64,000 nt of DNA from Serinus canaria. Lineage: Eukaryota > Chordata > Aves > Passeriformes > Fringillidae. Where the stretch lies: NCBI RefSeq assembly GCF_022539315.1, contig NC_066315.1:91738990-91802989 (forward strand), read 5' to 3'. Positions 53,798-64,000 of this stretch are shown piece by piece; position 1 is the stretch's first letter, and the number at the start of each line of letters is the position of its first letter. The translations under genes and the position numbers were made by a program. The notes under the pieces were generated by a model. It saw only the letters and a list, made by a program, of their open reading frames with translations, searched no databases and had not been told where the DNA came from.

Positions 53798-54897
53798 GTT
53801 TCTGTTAAAATGATGGATTCTTGCATTAAATTAATAGGGACAGAGACAAGGTGCAGATCTTTCCTCAATTAAATATTCTCTGAAGTACAGAAAAACACAA
53901 GCCAATGGGAGTTAGGGTACCTGGACTGTGAGGCTGCCATAGGAAAATCCTGGATTTAGCAACACTAAGCTCTTCAAATGCAAGCAGCTTGCTATGTTAA
54001 TTTTACAAAAAGTAATTACAGTGCAAAAGTCACCTTGTTGTGAGAGAGAAGCATAGAAACACTCAGTAAGGGGCAATTCCTTCTAGATGCACTTCTAATA
54101 GGCTATCAAATTAAATTCTACTTAATAAAGTAAATGTATAGGCAAACAAAAACAGGTTCCAGGACTGATTTTTGTATACCTCTAGAGTTTTTAAGGTCCC
54201 TTTCACTATAATTTCTAGTCACTGTTTGATTGCAGCAAGGCATCAGCATTGTCCCAGTCAGACTGAAACTCCCCCTGCAAACTTGTGCTGGGTGTGAACA
54301 GGTAAGGAAGAGAGCCCATTTTCTGATGCTGGTCTCACTGTTGGGACTTTTTGCTGTTCCTCACACCTGACTCCTTTCCTTCATAAATGCTCGTTCAATG
54401 ATATGTCACCAAATAAACATAACATTGTGCATCCAGTATGCAAACTCCCATGTACAAATGACCCCACACTTCCATCTTCCTTCTGCCTTTTGGCTCCTCA
54501 TTCCCCCTACTCTATCACCTCCCTCCCTCTGTATTTCAAACAAAACCACACAGCACAGCTTCTTCTCCCCTTTCTCCACTCCAAGATGGAGGGAGAGAAT
54601 GTCACACTTTTAGGCCAGAAGTTAAGAGGTGCTGGATTTGGGGAGCTGCAGTCAGTGATCTTCTCCAATGACTCCTGTCACTCTGCTTGAGCATTCCCAT
54701 CTCAGCTGCATTTCTCCACAGCTGGGAAATGTGTTTGCTCCCATGCACCTTATGCTGTTGGATATGGACTTCACTTGCTGTGCTGCCCAAAGCATTGACA
54801 AGCAACTGAAAAACAAGGGCTTCATTTCATAGGCTAGAGCTGATGTCCTAACAAGGAGCTATCTTGGGCAAATGTTTAAATGTAACCAGGACTTGAA
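53798..54897. other. Intergenic after the repeat gene, no gene seen
   Basis: There are short frames only. The overlapping frames at 54398-54690 show no similarity or splice context. Confidence 0.45.
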
Positions 54898-55085
54898 TTC
54901 ATGAAATCATAGAAAGATTAAATTTCAAAGAGACCTTGGTGTGAGGAGAATGAGGGCAGTTCTCTAATCCAAACTACCATTACAGAAGGGTTAACCTTAA
55001 TGTTAGACTTGTTTGCTTAGGACTTTGTCCCATCAGATTTTGAAAATCTTCCAGGGGGATCCATCCTATGCTTTCTTTCCTAGGT
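54898..55085 (-). mobile_element. Old CR1 LINE fragment
   Basis: aaatcatagaaagattaaat, caaagagaccttgg and gacttgtttgcttaggactt follow the antisense order of an older CR1 3' end. Divergence is high. Confidence 0.55.
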
Positions 55086-55306
55086 CTAATGCAGAAGTCT
55101 GGGACTACTGAAATACAGCTGTGATCTACCAACAGATCTTTTTTCCCCTCTGTGCCCTTAGTACTGGCATGATTTGAAGCCAGAAGGTCTACCCTGGGTT
55201 TTTCCCATTTGGAAGTTTTTCTCCATGTGCAAATGCCAAGTTATGGTCCCAGAGAAAAGCAGGGGCCTTGATCCCACAAACAAACATTCAAACAACTGCT
55301 TAGCAC

Positions 55307-55335
55307 TGATGATGATGATTATGATGATGATGATA
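55307..55335. repeat. (GAT)n microsatellite
   Basis: About nine GAT units with one interruption (gattat). Short simple repeat. Confidence 0.9.
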
Positions 55336-58300
55336 AATGAGTCATAAGAATGAAACCAGCGTAAGAATGACAAGAAATAGTAGAAAAAGTCAAGTACATG
55401 CATAACTCATCAGACAGACGGAAGCTGTATTATCCAAGAAACAATGTGTGACCATTTCATGGCAATTAATAACCTTATTTCTTATTCAAAGGGGGGAGAT
55501 TTAAAAGTGGGTTTCAACTTTAATGTTGTCATTAGTTGACCTCAGGTATTTTTGTCTTGTTAGAAAATGACTCACAATAATGAGAGCTGACAAAGGGTAC
55601 TTATGCCTAGAAGAAGGAAACCAAAGCAAGGATGTTTAATCACTTATCATTTCACTTTTCACCTTTTATGTAATTCTAGTGTTAAAAGTTTGAATTATTT
55701 TGCCATCTTTAGATCTTGTGTTGAGAACTAGCCTAGACAGCTTTGACAAAGCAGGGAGAATTCTCAGCTGCATTCAAAATCCCTTCAGTGAGTCAGCTCT
55801 AATAGGTCTGCAGGAGAACAAAGGTGCAAGCATCCCCCTGGAAGCCTCCCTTGCAGACTGCTTCAGGTAATTCCTCTGTACAGAACTACAAATTAACTAT
55901 TTACATATTTAACAGAATATAATTGGAAAGGTCAAAAACCAACAAATATTGCAATTTGAATCCTTCCTGTCTCTCAATCAATCTTTGCACAACAAATAGG
56001 CACAAAGAGAGAGAAAGGAAAAGAGGCAGCAGAGAGCGATTAGCAGAGCAATAGCACTGGAGCAAGGCACTGCAGAGAGCACATAGCTCTCTGCACAGAA
56101 ATCAATTTCTCCCATGGGATGAGATCAATAGTTGTCTGACAGGACACTATGCAGGCAATTTAATAGCATTTTATCTAAATGAATCCATTCCTCCCCCCAA
56201 CTGGCCTCACAGTTCATAAGAAGTCTCTCTTAGTAAAATAGATTTATTTATTTTTTATAATACAACTGGAAAGTATTTATCATGCTGAAGACACTGCCAT
56301 TGTCTATTAAAAATCATTTATCTCTGTTAGTTACTCGTTACCTACCACTCTTTCCCAACATCTTTATTCTAATTAGCTAAGTCATGGACACAGACCATAA
56401 AAATTACTTTGAGTTACTCTGGAAAAATTCTTCTTACCCCAAAACATTCTAAACTAAATAGCAGCCTTTCAGGAAAAATAAGCCCACATAGCAGGCAAAC
56501 TCAGTTAACTCAAAGAAGTACTGGTATTTGAAATGACATTTTTATGCAACAAAAAAAAGCTTATTTATTGAGGAATTATTTATACACAGAAATTGATTGT
56601 CCAGTGGATCTATTTTGACAGTACTTAATAAATAATAAATAATAAAGTCAATCTTATCTTATTAGTGGATATCTGTGTGAAGTAAATGATAATGAATGAG
56701 AAACCCTAATAAGCATAATTCCAAGGATGGATCTTTGTCACTCTGGGAGTTTGGTATTGTGCCCCAAAGGCTCTTGTAAATCCAGCTGCAGTTCTTGCTC
56801 ATCATTTAGAAGATTAGGGGCTGATAAGCGACAGTCAAGCCTTATTAGAACAGGCTAAGGCAACAGGAAACATTAATTGGGTAATTTAATGCACAAGGAG
56901 ACATTAAATGCCTGCATTGTGGTTCAGATGCTGTTTCCTCTATTGATTTCTTCACGTCTTGTTCTATGAAATTCTCACAAATACTTGGCGGAGAGGGTGT
57001 AAGACAAAGCCTAAGTTTAAAAATACCAAAAAACTTTTGTTATTTCCTGGGGCTTCCCTTTACTCCTTGTGTTAATGAGGGACCCATGAGCAGCCCCGCT
57101 CTTGCAAGCAGAAGAAAGAAGACTAGTCCCTTGTCCAAGGATTCTTCCAACAAAGGAGGGGAGAGAATCAAGGTCTAGTAGCTCTCTGCAATGAAATGCT
57201 CTCTCACCATCGTGTTCTGGTTTTCTTCTCAGTGTGTGCATAGAGCAGGAGCTCTGCAAATCTGGCAGGAAGCTCCGACACTCTTTTCCCCTAGAAAGCT
57301 GGCAGCACTTAATAAAACCCTCCTCTCTTCCACTGTTTGGGAGGAGATGTAGAAATAATAACTGGACTGATCTTCATCTGGAAATAAGGAAGATGAGAGG
57401 AAGGTCCTGACATACTTTTTCTTCTCAGTCAAACACCAGAATGAATCCACTTATGTGAGTGGATTTGCTCTGTTCCCTCAGTGGTGGATATTGGTGGCTG
57501 GAACACCAAAATCTCTCAGTTACATACTAGATCGTGATTTGGGTCCCATTTTAAGACTTCCTTCCTAAGGTATCTTTCCCACAGCTGAACAGAAGTGAAA
57601 AGAGGTGATCTGACAGTGTAAAAAATTCAACATGGAAAGGGGACAGCCTTTCCTTTACCTCACTGACCTGGGCACTCTTTGTTTCTCATTTTCTAGTACT
57701 GCAGCTTGGGTGATCATGGGTGATAATTAATGGACACTTTGTTTTAATAATTTACTTTTGCAGCAATTTAAATATTAAAATGCATCTTGAAGACATGCAA
57801 GCCTCATTAATTTCAAATAAACATTGTACATTATGCTCTGTTTAACAGCATTCAATCCCACTCCCTTCCACCCAGCAGGCTGGCACGGTTCCTGCTGCCA
57901 GCAAGTTTCCCCATGTCTGTGGCATGGGCTGGGAGGCCACTGTGGGCACAGCACCCCTGCTCTTCAACCTTCCTCAGGACTGTCTCATTTGAAACTGGTG
58001 TCTTCTTCACACCTCCCTATGTCTTAAGGAAGGAAGCAGCCTCTCTGTCTTTATTAGCATCCCTAAAGTCATGGAAGCCTTGGTAGAAGAGGCAGGGTCC
58101 CCCTACAGCCCAACACATCCCCTCCTGCACTGCATTAATTGGTGCTCTAATTGCATCTCCTCGAGGACTGACCCAGACACAGTGATCCAAGACTGACCAC
58201 GGGACCAGAAACCTGGAACAAACCCTACACATTCCTTTCAAAGCAGTGACTGGGTGTCCAGTGGCTGGACACAGGTCAGTACCTCTCCTCTTCAGCAGAG

Positions 58301-61300
58301 GAAGAGTCCCCAACACTCTTTCTGTGGGCTCCCATTCCACTGAAGTTCTAAGTGTTGTAACTTGTGAAAAGCAATGAAATCGTGCTGACTGCCCACAATG
58401 GTCTATTTCCTGAGAACCCCACACATTAAAGAGACACAGCTAGTAACGTCCTTTTAATACACAATAATTTAAAAAAACATAATTATTATAATAGTAATTA
58501 ACATTAAGTCATTCCCTATCCTTCTTTGTATCTCTTTGGGGTAATAGTGAGCATTGAAATATAACCTGGTTTTGTGCTTATCTAATATAAGTAATATTTT
58601 CTGCGAGATATCTTTTTTTATCCATTGTTCAGTGGGTTTTGGGTTTTGTTGTCTGTGGTGTTTTTTAAGGAATACCTGCATATGAAAATAAATAAACACA
58701 CACATTTTCCTCAATGTAATAAAATTCCATAGAAAATATTGTTGCTAAAGAAATTACATATGCCAAAAGAACAGTTTTTAAAATTCAGATGTTGCTTTTT
58801 GCAGTCTTTTGCTATTGGAATTTCCACCCAGCCAAGATTTTTACTGGCCAGTTTTCAGCTACCACTGCAATTTATGTTTATACATAAACAGCTCTGATTT
58901 TAATTGCTATCAACTTCTTATACTTGATAGATGGTCTTAAACATTTTTTGCCTCCAGAGACTGCTTACTTTGCCAAGTATTGACACACTTTCAAGATTTA
59001 TACTTCTCTGAGGAACAAAGTTTACAATAAAATGTAATGTATTCCGTGGCTGTGAATGGTAATGTTGCTAAACAGTCCAAAGATATTTCACAACTGATAG
59101 TTATTTTCCTCTCATATCCAGCACTGTCCTCCTTTAGTACTACTATAGATTAAGGCTTTTAAAGAAAAATCGGATCCCTAATTTGTCTAATTTAGTGTTT
59201 CAGAGATCCAATATGACTTAATTTATGTTTCCTTCCACTAGAGCCATTATTCGACTAATGATTACACTTTCATTTTTCCCAATAATTATTTTAAGAGGCT
59301 AACTCTTGTGGAAGGGATTGATTCCCTTCTGGGACTGGAATAACCCCTTTCAGAGCTCAAATATCAGACTGCAGCCAGAAAAGGGAGCAGTTACAGAACT
59401 GTAGACAACAATGTCAAACACACAAGAAGTTACTAATTATCAGACAGACAAAACTCAGTAGATGGTTGAAGTCATGTCTAGATTTAAATATTTGGGTTGG
59501 ATTCAGTTTCCTGATAGCAATCATGGGTCACAATGCCCAGAGAAACCCCAGTGGACAAGGAAGGGTTCTTAGAACTAATACCTCAGTTTGTACCATCTCC
59601 ATGAAACTGCTGTGGCATTGCAGCAGAAGTGGCATCATCAGGCTCCAGCAGGAGCTCTTGTAAAATCAGCTGAAAAGATCTTCAGCACTGAAACAATTCA
59701 CTGATGTTACTTTAGTGACAAAGAGCACCTCTCAGCTTTCTAAGAGTACATTGTCAAAGGAGAAGATTTCATTTTCTTGCCTTATTTCTTTCCCTGCCAT
59801 TTAATCTCTTTAATGCAGTTTTTCATATTAATCAGTTTTGGAAATAGGTGGCACAGCTTCTTGGCACAGGCAAAAGAAAGGCATTTCTGAGTTGCTCAAA
59901 GGTGAGCAAATATCCCAGCCATAAAAGGAAACACCCCCCAGGCTTTGCACCATCCATCTTCCTCACTGACCAGGGAATGGAAAGGATGCAGTCCAAGAGA
60001 GTCTGTGATTTCCCTGGGATAAGTGATGATGCAGGCTGTACCAGATGAACCTGTTGTGAAGTTTAGAATTTAAACATCCCAGCTCTTGGTGACACCACAA
60101 TTCCACATTACTTGGCTTCTGTGCTCAAGATGAAGGAGACATTCCCCACATTTTTCGAAAGAAATACTAAAAATTCTAGGAAGAGTTTATTTTGCCAAAG
60201 TGACAGTTTTTAAGATTTCAAATTTCCTTGCCCTGGTTCTCCCCCTCCTACCCACCTTACAGGGGGTTTTCTAGAGCAAAGAATAGCTCAAACTGCAGGC
60301 AGAATAAAAACTGAGGAAGGAATAGGAGTAGAATTTTGTAGAGACAGAAACAAGCAGTTGCTTAAGTCTGTTAATAACCAGATACAGTAACAATGAATGA
60401 TAATGATCAGAAAACAGAGGAGACCAAAAAAGAAAATATTTTTTAAGATTTCAAGCCTGTAGGAGAAAGAAATAGAAACAGAGATCAAATTTAGTATAAG
60501 ATTCAAAAAGCCTGTAAGTGCCAACTCATGCACTTACAATCTTACTTAAGCATTTATTCAAAAATGCTTAAGAAGTTCTTCATGTTCTGTCAGCAAGAAG
60601 TTAATTTTTACTGTGGCACAGTAGCCTGTGTTGCAAAGACTTTTTTGCAAAAGCATTAGTGAATTTTCAGCAAAAATTTTATTAGGGAGTAAATTAACTC
60701 TAGAAACCTGTTTTAAGATATCTAACCAATAATTCTTCTGTAGTGCATCTTATTTACACTTTTTAGTGCTAGGGTATAAATCTGAGGGTAATTTTGCACC
60801 AGTCCAATAGAGGACTCATGAAAGACAGTGGATGAGATAATTCATTTCTGATTATTCATGTTTATTTTATCTTTAGCATAAATAGATTATGAAAATAATG
60901 TTTTCCATGGCTGGTGGGTTTTTTTTGGAGAATTTTAAATTATATGTGGAATATTCTTAAGCAGAAAGATGTTGAAAATATAAATGTACTGTTATTTTTA
61001 CTCCTCTTGGCTCCTGTGCTTAAAAATGGTATATACACAAAGAGGTTAACTGCATTGTGTTTTTCAGATAATCTGTTTTTAAACTACTGACTTGGAAACT
61101 GTGAGATTAATAGCACTGAGAACATCTAAAGGTAATAGGATTACAATTTAATATTAACTAAGTGTTTCTTGAGGGTCTGCTGTAGCGGTGCCTCATCTCT
61201 GGGATCCACTAGAGTAATTAGTCTGTAGTGGCATACAGTGGTGATGCTTGATAACTGCAGCTTTTCCTGCCACAGTTAGGATTTTCCATTCACTGGCAAA

Positions 61301-64000
61301 TAGTTTTTATTTCCAGTACCTTCATAAACAGGCACAGAGCAAGCTTGCAACGCTTTCCCCCCAGTTGATGCCGATTAGGGAGAGACCAGTTCTCAAAAAA
61401 TCTCACCTGAAGCACCAGTCACAACTGACCAGGGGAGTGAAGTGAGGGGTTTGGAGGCTTTCCTCCTGTTGCTGGAGGAACAGGTTTTATCTGTAAACAG
61501 GGCAGTCAACGCTGGGCAAGCTGCTTAACGCTGAAGAAGGTGTCGTTTACATCAAGATCAGAAACCTGATGCTGGAGTAAGGCTGAAGTACAGCTAGGTC
61601 AGCTGAGGACCTGCATGGAAGCATGGCAAAAAGACACTTTTCACCTGGCATTGTTCTCCCTGCTCTCCCAACAGGAAGATGCACTGTTGTTACACGGATG
61701 CCCAAGTCAGGAAACAGAAACAATGCAGAGTAAACTAATGTTTGATATTTACAGGCTCAGAGGGTTAAACAAGAAATGCTCAGAAGCAAAAGGTTATCTT
61801 ATAGTAAGTACTAATCCTTAGGGGCTCAGACAGACCCATTCAACAAAGCCCTTCATGACAGCCAGGCCCTGCCAAGCCCTGAAGTGCAGGGACCTCATCC
61901 TCCAGGTCACACAGAGGGACCTCTGCCCACACTTGGAGGACATGTCCATCTCCCTGCTTGTGTGCAGTGAGCCACATCTAGGAGAGCTTTGTGAACTTGG
62001 TAGCAAAATGAAAACATTAAGTTAAAAAAGTAAACTAGCAAAAAAAAAAGAAAAAAACAAACCCCAACCCATAATCATTTGGGGGGGGGGGATATTTTAC
62101 TGATTTTGGTTTGCGGGATGTTCTCACAGAACATAAAACTTGAGAATTTTATGTACCTCAAGAGATGCCTCCAACAGAATGTTAGTAGGGTTTAAATGCT
62201 GCTACTTGTGCATTTTGGAATCTGTTTCAGGTAATGAATAACTTTTGACTTTGATTACAAGGATCCATTTACCTAGAACATTCAGATCTACCCAGGAGCT
62301 CATGTGCTGCTGCCTCCACATAAAATAGTGTTATGCTCAGTATCAATCCCTCCCATACTTTCCTTCAGTTCAACTGCTTAGATTTCCAGTTATTTTTCCC
62401 ACTAATTTTTAATCCTTTGCTTGCTAGGAAATGTCTTTATACCAGTAGGGAAACTGCTAATGATGGAAAAAAGATAATGAAATACAAATAGTGAAAACCA
62501 ATAACAAACCCGTTAATGTAATACACAGAAGATAAACAAAAAAAGCTCCAGTCACAATTTCTTTCAATTTCAAGACCTCTGAAGCTCAATGGAGCCCATT
62601 AGGTTGGCAGATATGAGCCTCCCTTACACTCACAAAAGTCCCATGAGGCAGAATGTTTTATTTTGGAGCTCCTGAGTGCATGAGGAACCTGAAGAAACCC
62701 CACAGCCATTCAGCAGAGGAGGGACCTGGGCTTTATCTGGTGGCACTGTCACAGAATTTTTTTCACAGAGGCTTAAAATTTAAAGTCATTTAAGTCACAT
62801 TCAAGTGAGTTAAAATGTCCCCAAGATATTTTAAGTTGCTCACGTGACAAGAGCCACCGACCATCCCCACTGGCTGACCCTCTGCTCCCTCCCTGGTGTA
62901 TCCCAGGGTCTGTAGGTGACCACTGCCAAAAGAGCTCTGTCTGTGCTGCACTCATACACAGGCTTCCCTTGCTCAGAGTCCTTTGTTAGAAACTCAGTCC
63001 CACAGCACCAGAGACACCCAGAGCAAATGGAAAACAAATGGGCCAATATCAGTGAAACATTCAGTGAAAATGTGCAACCATCTGCCAAGAAACACCAGCA
63101 GAGGTGAGAAGGAAGGTAGGACGTGTACTTATGAGTGAGAAAGCAATGGCATTGGGCCTTTGGGCTGAAGGGAAAAGAACTCCTCAGCAAGGGGCAGTCA
63201 ATAAGCATCTCCTTCTGAGAAAGTACAGCCCTGAGCACAGAGTTCTCCTTTAACCATGTCTTAACCACAAAGAAAGAAAGAAAGAAAGGCTGGCCAGAGG
63301 AACTTCTGAAGTCATATCCCACTCAAGATCGAAGCTGATCATGTCAGCTTTGCCCAGCCAAGTCTTGAAAACTTCAAAGGACAGAGAGACCTCAAAACAT
63401 TTTCATGTCATGGCCACTGATTTCAATAGAATTAAGAAATTTAGATGCATACAAAATCTGTGTTTGAAACAATACGACTAAACTGTTCTTACACCACTGG
63501 TAAAAACAGTCACTGCTTTTTGAAGCTGTGGTAAGTGAATAGGGGTAAATCTGTATCACAGGTTTATCAGCATATCTTGTAGAGGCCAGCCAGCCCCTTC
63601 TGCCCTATGCCAGGCACAGAAGCTTCTGCAGGTGCCCTCGTGCATCTTCCTTACCCCTGGAAAGCAGCAGCAGAGTAGTGACAGGGCAGCATCCATTACA
63701 GGACTAGAACATGTACCTGCAGTGCACAAAGAACTGTTTAATGGATCCCTTCTCATGATATTTGCAAAGGCAGGCAGGCAGGCATTCTCTTCATGTGGAG
63801 GGAGAGCAGCACAGCCCACCCAGGAGTTGTTTTTGACCATGGCTAGGGGTGGTTGCCTGCAGTGAGACAGCTAACGAAAGTATTAAACATTGATACGTTT
63901 CAGTGTGCCAATTGACTGTGCATTTTAAATAGACTCTGGTATTCTCTCCTAGTGGAAAGATTTATTTTACTTTAAGAATATATAAGGCTGTGCTTTCAGT
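55336..64000. other. Intergenic, no gene seen
   Basis: About 8.6 kb without a supportable gene. The block 56640-56960 looks repeat-free with many ATTA and GATAAG words. A 135-codon minus-strand frame (58017-58424) is unassigned. An A-run followed by a ten-base G-run lies at 62040-62091, and an AAAG repeat at about 63269-63287. By human synteny TGFBR1 would lie beyond the right edge, transcribed towards ALG2. Confidence 0.45.

Overview
The window is vertebrate nuclear DNA, almost certainly from a passerine bird. At least a dozen 5'-truncated CR1 LINE copies are scattered through it in both orientations. One element at about 34,689-34,838 has a tRNA-Ile-like head joined to a CR1-like tail, which is the structure of the passerine SINE family TguSINE1. 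Most of the window is AT-rich, gene-poor intergenic sequence. Most of the open frames in it are short and without coding character.

Three genes can be supported. In the middle, at a CpG island (about 27.3-28.4 kb), SEC61B (minus strand, four coding exons, 96 residues) and ALG2 (plus strand, two coding exons, 411 residues) lie head to head. Their start codons are 397 bp apart on one GC-rich promoter that carries GC boxes, an NRF1-type palindrome and a TGACGTG element. Both products act at the endoplasmic reticulum: SEC61B is the tail-anchored beta subunit of the Sec61 translocon, and ALG2 adds two mannoses to the dolichol-linked N-glycan precursor. The same pair is head to head in human 9q22.33, between NR4A3 and TGFBR1.

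The third gene (about 49.64-53.8 kb, plus strand) is the most interesting object here. It is a compact TATA-driven, three-exon gene for a 107-residue, Cys-free, Gly/Ser/Thr-rich basic protein that I do not recognise. Exons 1 and 2 encode two copies of one 49-residue unit, 27 of 40 aligned residues are identical, and Ser-Ser pairs are written with different codon families. Splice sites, phases, TATA box and poly(A) signal all agree.

Layout: 1-22.3 kb is intergenic with CR1 fragments, a probable LTR and simple repeats. 22.35-27.6 kb is SEC61B. 27.6-28.0 kb is the shared promoter. 28.0-31.9 kb is ALG2, whose intron holds two CR1s and a probable LTR. 31.9-49.6 kb is intergenic, with the SINE, CR1 tails and a 400-bp CT-rich tract. 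49.6-53.8 kb is the unrecognised repeat gene. 53.8-64 kb is intergenic with one old CR1 and some candidate conserved non-coding stretches. No rRNA or functional tRNA genes, CRISPR arrays or bacterial features were seen.
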